Below, piece by piece: positions 25,631-33,487 of a stretch of 33,586 nucleotides of DNA. The translations under genes and the position numbers were made by a program. The first letter of the stretch is position 1; every line of letters begins with the position of its first letter. The notes under the pieces are model-generated. The model was not told the DNA's origin. It saw only the letters and a list, made by a program, of their open reading frames with translations, and ran no database searches. The stretch is from contig DAOVXU010000002.1 of assembly GCA_030635995.1 (NCBI GenBank), forward strand, positions 1-33,586. Direction: 5' to 3'. The DNA comes from Arcobacter sp. GTDB lineage: Bacteria; Campylobacterota; Campylobacteria; Campylobacterales; Arcobacteraceae.

Positions 25631-27526
25631 ATGTCAATATTTAATATCGCCCAACAAAATTTTTCTAAATATTTGTATGCTGTTCTAGTGATTATATTTG
25701 TATTCTTTTTCATTTTTATATCTGGCTTATTTGTAATTATTGAAAATAACTATATAAAAGAGGATTTAAACTATCAAAAAGAGAAATTAATAGATAGGAA
25801 TAATAATATTATTCATGCTGAAGTTAATAGATTGATAGAACTAATAGACAGAAAAAATACAGAATTAATTCAAAAAGGTTTAACTCCCACTGAGATAAAA
25901 GAATATATTATAAGTATGATATCTCATAAAGGAGCAGGTGCTGATGAAAAGTTTGTAGTACTTGATAGTAATTTAAATATACTTTGGAATAGACACATTA
26001 AAGCCATTGGTAAGAATTTAAATGATGTTGATATTAATACATATAGTAAGGTGTCAAAACTAAATTTTCAAAAAGGGGAATATATAGAGTTAACTAATTT
26101 TATGAAAAAAAATAGAATAGTTTATTTTAAAAGTTATAATAAATTTAATTGGATTTTACAAACAGGATATTACTCTGCAAAAATCGATAAAATTATAAAT
26201 GAAAAAGAAATAATTTTACATAATAGAATTCATGACAAAGTCAAACTAATTCTTATTTTAGTTTTTATATTTTTAATAATTACTTTAATATTTTCTTCTT
26301 TGATTGTAAAAAACATATCTAATATAATTAAAACATATCAAAATAAACTTATTAATGCTAATGAAACTCTTGAAGATAAAGTAAAAGAACAAACGGATGA
26401 ACTTCATAAAAGTTTAGAAATTATAAGTAATGATATTATATATTCAAAAACAGATTTAGATGGAATTATAACAGAAGTTAGTCATGCTTTTTGTAAGATT
26501 TCACAATATACTAAGGATGAATTAATAGGTAAGACACATGCAATTATGAAACATGAAGATACACCTAAAGAGTTACATAGTTTTTTATGGCATACTTTGG
26601 AAGAAAATCATATATGGTATGGAAAAACTAAAAATCATAAAAAAGACAATACAAGTTATACTTTTAATATGTCAATTACGCCACAATATGATAAAAATAA
26701 TAAAAAAATTGGATATATGGCGATAAGACATGATATAACAGCTCAATTAGAGCTTGCAAGAGTAAATGAAAATCTAGAAATAAAAGTCAAAGAGGAAGTT
26801 GATAAAAATATAGCAAAAGAGTTACTTTTATTTGAACAATCAAAAATGGCATCAATGGGAGCAATGATAGGTAATATAGCTCATCAATGGAAACAACCAC
26901 TTTCTGTTATTAGTGTAATAGCTTCAGGACTAAGTTTTAAATATGATTTAGATACATTAGATATAGATACAATTCCAGAAGAAACAAAAACAATAGAGAA
27001 ACAAATTACTCATCTCTCTAATACAATTGATACATTTAGAAACTTCCTAAAAGAAAAAAAAGTGTTTAAAGAGGTAGTGCTTCAAGATAGAATAGATGTA
27101 GCATTAAGTATATCAGGTGTAGTACTTAAAGATTCTGGTATAGAACTAAAAAATAATATAAATTATAACAATCCAATTAAAATATCTTTAGTAGTTGGAG
27201 AGTTAGCAGAAGTATTAATAAATATAATTAATAATGCAAAAGATATACTGAAGGACAAAAATACTCAAGATCCTTGGGTTCAATTAGATTTAATAGAAAA
27301 AAAAGATAAGGTTATTATTACTATTGAAGATAATGGTAAAGGGATACCAGATGATATATTGCCACATATTTTTGATGAGTATTTTACAACAAAAGATGAA
27401 GATACTGGAACTGGACTAGGACTTTATATGAGTTATCAAATTATCACTAAAAGTTTAAAAGGTAAACTATATGTTCAAAATACTGAAAACGGTGCAAAGT
27501 TTTTCATAGAGTTGCCACTTAATTAA
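25631..27526 (+). CDS. Membrane histidine kinase: Cache-like sensor, PAS, kinase
   Basis: From ATG 25631 the protein has 631 residues; AGGA 6 bases upstream favours this over the TTG at 25598. Layout: membrane segment (about 12-37), extracytoplasmic single-Cache-like domain ending in FNWILQTGYYSAKI, membrane segment (about 205-228), coiled coil, PAS domain (about 262-370; YSKTDLDGIITEVSHAF, IMKHEDTP, WYGKTKNHKKD), then His418 in MIGNIAHQWKQPLS, NNAKDIL, DNGKGIPDDILPHI and GTGLGLYM. The Aer-like PAS may bind FAD or haem and report redox state; the Cache would sense a ligand outside. It shares its kinase core with the genes at 23529 and 27683. Confidence 0.92.
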   Translation: MSIFNIAQQNFSKYLYAVLVIIFVFFFIFISGLFVIIENNYIKEDLNYQKEKLIDRNNNIIHAEVNRLIELIDRKNTELIQKGLTPTEIKEYIISMISHKGAGADEKFVVLDSNLNILWNRHIKAIGKNLNDVDINTYSKVSKLNFQKGEYIELTNFMKKNRIVYFKSYNKFNWILQTGYYSAKIDKIINEKEIILHNRIHDKVKLILILVFIFLIITLIFSSLIVKNISNIIKTYQNKLINANETLEDKVKEQTDELHKSLEIISNDIIYSKTDLDGIITEVSHAFCKISQYTKDELIGKTHAIMKHEDTPKELHSFLWHTLEENHIWYGKTKNHKKDNTSYTFNMSITPQYDKNNKKIGYMAIRHDITAQLELARVNENLEIKVKEEVDKNIAKELLLFEQSKMASMGAMIGNIAHQWKQPLSVISVIASGLSFKYDLDTLDIDTIPEETKTIEKQITHLSNTIDTFRNFLKEKKVFKEVVLQDRIDVALSISGVVLKDSGIELKNNINYNNPIKISLVVGELAEVLINIINNAKDILKDKNTQDPWVQLDLIEKKDKVIITIEDNGKGIPDDILPHIFDEYFTTKDEDTGTGLGLYMSYQIITKSLKGKLYVQNTENGAKFFIELPLN

Positions 27527-27682
27527 CTTAATTTATAAATTATAAAAGCTTAAGACTATCATATAAGCATTATGTTACAATGTAATCATAAAATGACATC
27601 AAAAGGTGTTTGGTTAAGCATAAGCGTATTTAGAAGTTTTAAAGAGTGTAAAAAAATATAAACAAACAAGAGGGGGTATTTA

Positions 27683-28780
27683 ATGATGACTAATAAAACA
27701 ATATTAATTGTAGATGATACGATTATAAATCTTGATATCTTGGTTGTTCTTTTAAAAGAATATGATGTTTTAGTAGCAGTTAATGGTTTAGAGGCATTAA
27801 CGATAGCAAGTGAGAATAAACCAGATTTGATATTATTGGACATAATGATGCCAGATATGGATGGGTATGAAGTATGTACAAAATTAAAAGAAAATCAAAA
27901 TACAAAAGATATTCCAATAATATTTATAACAGTAAAAACAGATGAAGATAGTATAGAAAAAGCTTTTGATATTGGTGGTGTTGATTATGTAACTAAGCCA
28001 TTTCGTTCAAAAGAATTATTAGCAAGAGTAACTACACAGTTAAAGATAGCAGAGCAATCTTATTTTAAAGATAAACTTATTCAAGAACAAGCTAAAATGG
28101 CTTCAATGGGAGAGATGATTGGTAATATTGCTCATCAATGGAGGCAACCCTTAAATGCTATAAGTTTAACAGCATCTGCTTTACAACTTAAACTTAAAAT
28201 AGAAGAAGATATATCTAAAGAATATTTTGATAAAGAATTAGGCTTAATAGATGAATATACGCAACATTTATCTAATACAATTAATACTTTTAGAGATTTT
28301 ATAAAAGCTAAAAAAGTATATAAAGAGTTAATACTTCAAGATGAAATATCACAAGCTTTAAATATATCTGTTATTACACTTAAAAATAAGTTTATTAAGT
28401 TAAAAGATAATATTGATTATGAGAATGGTATTAAGACTATTATGACTACAGGAGAATTAGGGCAAGTTATTATAAATATTATTAACAATGCAAAAGATAT
28501 TTTAATTGAAAAGAATATTGAAAATCCTTTTGTTAAAATAGAGTTAAAAAAGTTAAGAGATAAAGTAATAATTACAATAGAAGATAATGGTGGAGGGATA
28601 CCAGCTGATATATTACCTAAAATCTTTGAACTATATTTTACAACTAAACATCAATCTCATGGTACAGGGTTGGGACTTCATATGAGTTATGCAATTATTA
28701 CTAATAGTTTAAAAGGTAAATTATGGGCAGAAAATATTGAAAATGGTGCAAAATTCTTCATTGAATTGCCGTTAAATTAA
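27683..28780 (+). CDS. Receiver-histidine kinase hybrid (REC first), soluble
   Basis: The 365-residue protein has no membrane segment. Residues ~5-120 form a receiver domain with the acidic pair Asp11-Asp12, phospho-acceptor Asp53 in LLLDIMMPDMDG, and the Lys of YVTKPF. Residues ~140-365 form a kinase with His151 in MIGNIAHQWRQPLN, NNAKDIL, DNGGGIPADIL and GTGLGLHM. A kinase downstream of a receiver suggests that an upstream kinase controls its activity; the two neighbouring membrane kinases are natural candidates. AGGGGG about 7 bases upstream supports the ATG. The 155-base leader before it carries a short palindrome (TTACAATGTAA near 27573). No DNA-binding output domain is present. Confidence 0.92.
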   Translation: MMTNKTILIVDDTIINLDILVVLLKEYDVLVAVNGLEALTIASENKPDLILLDIMMPDMDGYEVCTKLKENQNTKDIPIIFITVKTDEDSIEKAFDIGGVDYVTKPFRSKELLARVTTQLKIAEQSYFKDKLIQEQAKMASMGEMIGNIAHQWRQPLNAISLTASALQLKLKIEEDISKEYFDKELGLIDEYTQHLSNTINTFRDFIKAKKVYKELILQDEISQALNISVITLKNKFIKLKDNIDYENGIKTIMTTGELGQVIINIINNAKDILIEKNIENPFVKIELKKLRDKVIITIEDNGGGIPADILPKIFELYFTTKHQSHGTGLGLHMSYAIITNSLKGKLWAENIENGAKFFIELPLN

Positions 28781-28793
28781 ATAAAAAGATAAT

Positions 28794-29480
28794 ATGATAA
28801 AAAAGATAATACAAATTTTTCTAGCTATTTTACTGTTTACAATAAAAAAGATATTTGTTAGAGAAAACAGAGTACCGCATAAAATAATGGATAACATTTC
28901 TAATAAATTACATTCTATTTTTATTTTTACCTCTTTTCCTGCACTTTATTTATTGTGGTTTGATATTTATATAAATTTATTTTCTTTAAATACGGCAATA
29001 TATATATTACTATTTTTCCAGTTTGTAATGATAATAAGATATTTTAATCCACTAATGTTAAAAGAGAAGAAATTACAGATTGGTATTATTGAAAAAATTA
29101 AAAAATTATCTTTATTGATTTTTATTTTTAATTGGATATTTTTATCTTTTGGTTTAGCTTTTTCATTTATTATTATAACTTTTTTAAATAATGGGTTTTA
29201 TCTATTTATAATTAACCAGATAAAAAAACAAAAAGAACAAGAAGAGTTTAAAAAACAATTTGGTGATGGTGATTTTTCAAAAGAAGATATTGTTAAAAGA
29301 CATATTTTAAATCTATTTGAATCAGATTTAAATGTTGAACAATTAACAAGAGGTGAAATAAAAAAACAATATAGAATAATGGCAAAGAAATATCATCCTG
29401 ATGTTTATAAGGGAGATGAAAAAAATAAATTTACATCTATTAATTCATCTTATAAATTTTTAATTGATTTGGTAAAATAA
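28794..29480 (+). CDS. Membrane-anchored J-domain protein
   Basis: This 228-residue protein has about four hydrophobic segments (residues ~3-17, 40-60, 64-84 and 104-140) and a C-terminal J domain (about residues 165-228) with the essential His201-Pro202-Asp203 in MAKKYHPDVYKGDEKNKF. J domains stimulate DnaK ATPase, so this protein probably recruits DnaK to the membrane. The J domain being at the C-terminus resembles the DjlA type, but the membrane part is not recognisable as DjlA. It begins 13 bases after the hybrid kinase, so it may be in its operon. Confidence 0.82.
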   Translation: MIKKIIQIFLAILLFTIKKIFVRENRVPHKIMDNISNKLHSIFIFTSFPALYLLWFDIYINLFSLNTAIYILLFFQFVMIIRYFNPLMLKEKKLQIGIIEKIKKLSLLIFIFNWIFLSFGLAFSFIIITFLNNGFYLFIINQIKKQKEQEEFKKQFGDGDFSKEDIVKRHILNLFESDLNVEQLTRGEIKKQYRIMAKKYHPDVYKGDEKNKFTSINSSYKFLIDLVK

Positions 29481-29511
29481 TGAAATTTTTAGATATTAAA
29501 GTGGTTTAAAT

Positions 29512-29757
29512 ATGATTACAATAGAAATAATTACAGAGTTTTTAGGTTGGTGTTCAATAATTAATATAGGGATGTTAATGTTATCTGCAATATTACTAGT
29601 GTTATTTAATGATACTATATTAAATATTCATATTAAAATGTTTAATTTAGATAAAAAATATTTGCAACAAACATATTTTAAATATTTAGCACAATACAAA
29701 ATTATAATTATAATATTTAATATTGTTCCATATTTTGTTCTAAAAATAATAGTTTAA
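29512..29757 (+). CDS. Small membrane protein, DUF6868-like
   Basis: This 81-residue protein has two hydrophobic segments (about 12-32 and 62-79). The opening ITEFLGWCSIINIGMLM and the end FNIVPYFVLKII resemble, from memory, the DUF6868 family of small proteobacterial membrane proteins, whose function is unknown. It follows the J-domain gene by 31 bases. The family call is moderate. Confidence 0.65.
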   Translation: MITIEIITEFLGWCSIINIGMLMLSAILLVLFNDTILNIHIKMFNLDKKYLQQTYFKYLAQYKIIIIIFNIVPYFVLKIIV

Positions 29758-29908
29758 TTATTATTTTTAGGCACTTATTCTTTTCATTAATCCTTTAGTG
29801 GGAATCTTTATAACATTTTAAAGTTCTATTTAGATAATGACAATATTTTTACAAAATAATTGAGGTTTTATTATATTAATCATATAAGCTTAAATTAATT
29901 ATATAAGT

Positions 29909-29914
29909 GATAAT
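29909..29914 (+). promoter_or_regulatory. Candidate -10 box of the riboswitch transcript
   Basis: GATAAT, preceded by T to give an extended TGATAAT, stands about 15 bases before the riboswitch P1 helix, which would place transcript start near 29921. The upstream stretch 29758-29900 holds no gene: it is AT-rich with related short words (ATAAGCTTAA near 29884, ACAAGCTTAA near 29923). Placement fits, but the box alone is weak evidence. Confidence 0.45.
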
Positions 29915-29929
29915 ATTTTCATACAAGCT

Positions 29930-30012
29930 TAATTGTTAAAGCCAAACTTATCGCGAGGTAAGGACGGAAAGCTACGGGTCTTAAATTTAAGATAGCCGAG
30001 TTGTCTTGATTA
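29930..30012 (+). ncRNA. Class I cyclic-di-GMP riboswitch (GEMM-I) aptamer
   Basis: The sequence follows the GEMM-I plan. P1 can form between TAATTG (29930-29935) and TTGATTA (30006-30012). GCCAAAC (29941-29947) leads into P2 (29947-29952 with 29957-29962), closed by the GNRA tetraloop GCGA (29953-29956). Next come the conserved joining segment GACGGAAAGC (29963-29972), a P3 arm with CGGGTC and the tetraloop-receptor side GATAGCCG, and the closing GAGTTGTC. The long-range C-G pair of the family (C29965 with G29995) is kept. Relative to the well-known Vibrio Vc2 aptamer there are two linked changes: the G-C pair next to the ligand is C29942-G29967. It should control the 60-residue gene downstream. 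No search was run. Confidence 0.85.
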
Positions 30013-30040
30013 TATTCAATATTTATGCGACTTGACTATT

Positions 30041-30063
30041 CTAAATTTTGACCTAAAATTTAG
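30041..30063 (+). promoter_or_regulatory. Hairpin reaching the ribosome-binding site (riboswitch expression platform)
   Basis: CTAAATTTT (30041-30049) and AAAATTTAG (30055-30063) are perfectly complementary with a 5-base loop. The last bases of the hairpin are the first of the Shine-Dalgarno AGGAG (30062-30066), which is 6 bases before the ATG at 30073. No run of T follows, so control of translation rather than of termination is the likelier mode. Confidence 0.6.
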
Positions 30064-30072
30064 GAGTAAATT

Positions 30073-30255
30073 ATGATTAATCAACAAGAAATAAATTTCT
30101 TTAATTCAAATTCTAAGTCATCAACATACATCAATAGAGATAAAAAAGATTGCAACTGGAGTTTTTCAAAAAAGAATATAAATAATAGTAATAATATATT
30201 TAGTATAGTCACAATATTTGTATTTACAATATCAATAATAGCCTATATAATATAG
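30073..30255 (+). CDS. 60-residue tail-anchored protein under riboswitch control
   Basis: The protein has an Asn/Ser/Lys-rich hydrophilic part (residues 1-40) with one Cys (residue 27) and a single hydrophobic segment at the very C-terminus (residues ~42-60, IFSIVTIFVFTISIIAYII). That is the layout of a C-terminally anchored membrane protein. AGGAG and ATG spacing are good, and the riboswitch upstream argues that it is a real gene. I do not recognise a family. It is followed 13 bases later by a hairpin shared with the convergent chemoreceptor gene, so it is probably a single-gene unit. Confidence 0.65.
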   Translation: MINQQEINFFNSNSKSSTYINRDKKDCNWSFSKKNINNSNNIFSIVTIFVFTISIIAYII

Positions 30256-30268
30256 TAATTTATTTATA

Positions 30269-30288
30269 GGTAAGTTTAAAAACTTACC
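30269..30288. terminator. Candidate bidirectional terminator hairpin
   Basis: GGTAAGTTT (30269-30277) pairs perfectly with AAACTTACC (30280-30288). It lies between the convergent 60-residue gene and the chemoreceptor gene and includes the chemoreceptor stop codon. No strong T run follows on either strand, so terminator function is likely from position but not certain. Confidence 0.45.
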
Positions 30289-32663
30289 CATTCATCAGAA
30301 TCATTGTTTGATACAATTTCTTTTGGTGATATAGTTTGCTTTAGATTTTTTGACTTTACTGCTATATTTGGTTGTACAATTTGTTTAGAGTTAATTCGTC
30401 TTTGATTTTTTTTATCAATAGCTACATCTTTTTCTCTTTTATCTTTTATTTGTAGTATTTCATCTTTTGCTTTTACTGTATCTTTACCAATAAAATTCTT
30501 TTCATTAGCATCATTCACAATATCATGTGCAATCTTTTGTGTCTGAATTGATATATCTTTTGTATGAGAGGCAACACTTGCATTTTTTTGTGTTTGTTGA
30601 TCAAGCTTACTAATTGCATCATTAATTTGCTCAATACCAATTTGTTGCTCCTTACTTGCCATCTCTACATCTGATACAAGTTCTAATGTTTTAGTGATAG
30701 AATTATTTAGTTGAGTGTAGCCAGCTATCATCTCATCTGCAATTAATTTACCATCATTTGCTTTATTTGTTGCATTTTGAACCAATACTTTAATCTCATT
30801 AGCTGCTTCTGCACTTCTTGAAGCTAGATTTCTAACCTCTTGAGCAACTACAGCAAATCCTTTACCAGCTTCACCAGCTGTTGCTGCTTCAACTGCTGCA
30901 TTTAAAGAAAGTATATTTGTTTGGAATGCTATTTGATCTATTATACCAATAGCATCACTAATAGCATTTACTTCATTATTTATAGAATCCATAGCTGTTG
31001 TAGTTTGAGTTGCTAAATTTTGACCTGTATTTACAGAATCCTTTACTTGACTTCCATGACTTGCCATATCATTAACAGTATTTGTATTATTTATTATATT
31101 TGCTGTTATCTCTTCTAGTGCAGCTGCAGTTTCCTCTAAAGATACGGCAGTTTCATTTGATGCAGAGTTTAAAGTAGCGACATTTGTCATTAAAACATCT
31201 GAACTTGACTGAAGTGTTAGACCATTTGATTTATTTTCAACTAACATTTTATTTATAATATCAGCTAATGAATTTAACTCTTTAGCAGTTTGTCCATTAG
31301 TGTCTTTTATTCTATGTGTAAAGTTTAAATCATGAAATTCTTTTAATATCTCTCTTACTTTATTTAAATCATCTGCAACTACATGTGATATAGCTTTTAG
31401 CATTTCATTAAAGATTGTTTTTAACTCTTCTAAACCTTCATTTTGAGTTGAGGCATTTATAGTTTGTTTTATATGTCCATCTTTTACAAGATTTACAACT
31501 CTTTTTACATCTATTATAACTGCTTCATCTTGCTCTATAAGTGATTTTGTTTTAGTTATATTTTTATTTACAACTTTTGCCATTGTACCTATTTCATCAT
31601 TTGAATTATCATCTAATTTTATCACCGATGATGATTCTTTATTTAGATATTTAAAAAATCCTAATATTCCATTTTGAAATAGATTAAGTGGATTAATAAC
31701 TATTTTTTGCACAGATATTGATATTGCTATTAGGATAAATATCACAAGAAATACTATAATTAAAAGAGCAATATTAATAATCTTATTGGCACTATTAACA
31801 GCCATATTTACTTTTTCTAAAGGTGATCCTACTATTGCAATTCCTAGTTTAGTTCCTCTAAAATCTTTAACATCAATATATGTGTATAAAAATTTATCTG
31901 TTTCAAATCTTTTTGTTTTTAAAAATTGAGCCATATTTAAATTTTGTGCATCTGCTAAAAACTTTTTATCTATAAATTTTTGAGAAATAATATAATTAGT
32001 TTTAAAAATACTAGTTTGATTAAATGTTTTTACTGATGATACTCGTTTATCCATTAGCAGTATAAAGCCATCTTTATTTTTATTAAATGCTTTTGCAACA
32101 CTATTTAAACCTTGCATAAACTCCAATGACCCTAGATGTTTACCACTATTTGAAGTAACAGGAACAACAGAACGAAGTGATAATCCAGCTTTTCCTAGTT
32201 CAAAAGTATTTACAGCAGTTTTTGTTTGATTTACCTTTACAATAGAGTGTCTAAAAGAACTTAGATCATCTCCAAATTTATCAAGTTTCCATATTCTTAC
32301 AAATGATTTATTGTCTTTTGTATGTACATGTACTTTTACATTTTTAAATGGTGTTGATGACTTTAAACTTTTACCAAGATTTATTAAACTCTCTATAGCT
32401 ATTTTTCTATCATTTTTTTCTAGTGATTCTTTTATTTTCCCATCATTTGCAACAGAAACTGCATTTGATATACCAACATCTTTTTTTAATTGAAACTTAT
32501 CATTTGTTTCTATCTGTAAACTTTTTATAAATTGAGCATCTACTTCATCTTCTATTTGAATTGAATACCAATTTAATAATAAAAATCCAAGTAGAAGTCC
32601 TACCGCAGAAATACCAACTACAGTATAATTAAGTTTTTGACCTATCTTTTTATTTTCAAACAT
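30276..32663 (-). CDS. Methyl-accepting chemotaxis protein, double-Cache type, with CheR-docking-like tail
   Basis: The 795-residue receptor has membrane segments at about 12-33 and 295-320. Between them lies a large periplasmic domain of dCache_3 type (note [19 protein letters not shown], and [20 protein letters not shown]). A HAMP-like region and then the signalling hairpin follow, with tip [15 protein letters not shown] and [18 protein letters not shown]. The chain ends in EWVSF (791-795) after an ~80-residue, Lys/Asn-rich linker; this fits the aromatic-x-x-aromatic pentapeptide used to tether CheR (NWETF in E. coli Tar). AAGGGA precedes the start. Ligand unknown. It probably shares a transcript with the PAS gene 104 bases upstream, though a separate promoter is possible. 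Confidence 0.93.
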   Translation of the reverse strand: MFENKKIGQKLNYTVVGISAVGLLLGFLLLNWYSIQIEDEVDAQFIKSLQIETNDKFQLKKDVGISNAVSVANDGKIKESLEKNDRKIAIESLINLGKSLKSSTPFKNVKVHVHTKDNKSFVRIWKLDKFGDDLSSFRHSIVKVNQTKTAVNTFELGKAGLSLRSVVPVTSNSGKHLGSLEFMQGLNSVAKAFNKNKDGFILLMDKRVSSVKTFNQTSIFKTNYIISQKFIDKKFLADAQNLNMAQFLKTKRFETDKFLYTYIDVKDFRGTKLGIAIVGSPLEKVNMAVNSANKIINIALLIIVFLVIFILIAISISVQKIVINPLNLFQNGILGFFKYLNKESSSVIKLDDNSNDEIGTMAKVVNKNITKTKSLIEQDEAVIIDVKRVVNLVKDGHIKQTINASTQNEGLEELKTIFNEMLKAISHVVADDLNKVREILKEFHDLNFTHRIKDTNGQTAKELNSLADIINKMLVENKSNGLTLQSSSDVLMTNVATLNSASNETAVSLEETAAALEEITANIINNTNTVNDMASHGSQVKDSVNTGQNLATQTTTAMDSINNEVNAISDAIGIIDQIAFQTNILSLNAAVEAATAGEAGKGFAVVAQEVRNLASRSAEAANEIKVLVQNATNKANDGKLIADEMIAGYTQLNNSITKTLELVSDVEMASKEQQIGIEQINDAISKLDQQTQKNASVASHTKDISIQTQKIAHDIVNDANEKNFIGKDTVKAKDEILQIKDKREKDVAIDKKNQRRINSKQIVQPNIAVKSKNLKQTISPKEIVSNNDSDEWVSF

Positions 32664-32767
32664 TACATTCCCTTATATTAAAATTTATTTTTTATTGTAA
32701 CATAACTATTGTCGCATTAATATAATAAAAACAAAGTTATATAATGATTGGTATTAATATTATAAAA

Positions 32768-33379
32768 CTAATGTTGAGATTTTTTTTCTATTTTTTTACT
32801 TTTTGCCATAGTGCTTTTCATGTGTAATTTTGACAGAGCAAATTCTTTGGCAGATTTGTTAACATTTAATTCTTTCTGTAAACTTTGAATTTTTTGATTT
32901 AATTCTTTAATTAATTTATCTTGTTTTATGGAACTATTTTTATATTCATTTTTTAAATTAGCATTTTTAAGTTTACTCTCTTTTAATAAAAGACCAAGTT
33001 TTCTTTGAAATTCTTCCGCTTGTACTCTTACTGTTATATCTTCTCTTACTGAATCATAACTAAGTAGAGTGTGATTTTTGTCAAATATGGGACTTATGAT
33101 AGTTTTAGTTATATAAAAATCACCATCTTTTTTAAGGTTCTTAATGATTCCTTCCCATTTGTGACCATCTTTAATGGTTTTCCATAAATCTTCAAAATCA
33201 CTTGCCTCCATATCAGGATGTCTTACAATATTGTGAGATTTACCAATTAATTCATCTTTAGAATAGCCACAAATATTACAAAATGCAGTTGAAGCATGAG
33301 TTATTATACCTTCTAAATCAGTTTTTGTATAAATTACATAGCTATCAATTAATGTATCTTCTTCCATATGATTATCCAT
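32768..33379 (-). CDS. Aer/CetB-like PAS protein with C-terminal coiled coil
   Basis: This 203-residue soluble protein has a PAS domain of Aer type at residues ~12-115 (YTKTDLEGIITHASTAF, NIVRHPDMEASDFEDLWK, HKWEGIIKNLKKDGD). Such domains usually bind FAD and sense redox or energy state. Residues ~120-190 form a charged coiled coil, and the end is Lys-rich. No kinase or signalling domain is attached. In Campylobacter the PAS protein CetB works with a separate membrane transducer (CetA) in energy taxis; here the chemoreceptor gene lies directly downstream, which suggests a similar pairing, but that is inference. AAGGAT about 10 bases upstream supports the start. Confidence 0.85.
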   Translation of the reverse strand: MDNHMEEDTLIDSYVIYTKTDLEGIITHASTAFCNICGYSKDELIGKSHNIVRHPDMEASDFEDLWKTIKDGHKWEGIIKNLKKDGDFYITKTIISPIFDKNHTLLSYDSVREDITVRVQAEEFQRKLGLLLKESKLKNANLKNEYKNSSIKQDKLIKELNQKIQSLQKELNVNKSAKEFALSKLHMKSTMAKSKKIEKKSQH

Positions 33380-33411
33380 AATACAACGATCCTTTATATT
33401 TAGTATAAATA

Positions 33412-33432
33412 ACTAATGATAATATCATTAGT
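33412..33432. promoter_or_regulatory. Palindromic candidate operator in a divergent promoter region
   Basis: ACTAATGATA (33412-33421) and TATCATTAGT (33423-33432) form a perfect 10-base inverted repeat around a single A. It lies between the - strand PAS gene and the + strand gene starting at 33488, next to TATAAT (33432-33437) and TACAAT (33443-33448), which could be -10 boxes for the latter. The spacing and NAT-rich halves recall Fur-type boxes, but the regulator cannot be named from this. Confidence 0.45.
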
Positions 33433-33487
33433 ATAATTATGATACAATAATAGTTATTAAAAAAATATATATAAGTAGGTTGGGTAT

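Noticed and set aside
32311-32493. 60-codon + strand ORF within the chemoreceptor gene
   Set aside because: It is antisense to the Cache domain coding sequence and Phe/Ser-rich, with no supporting signals.
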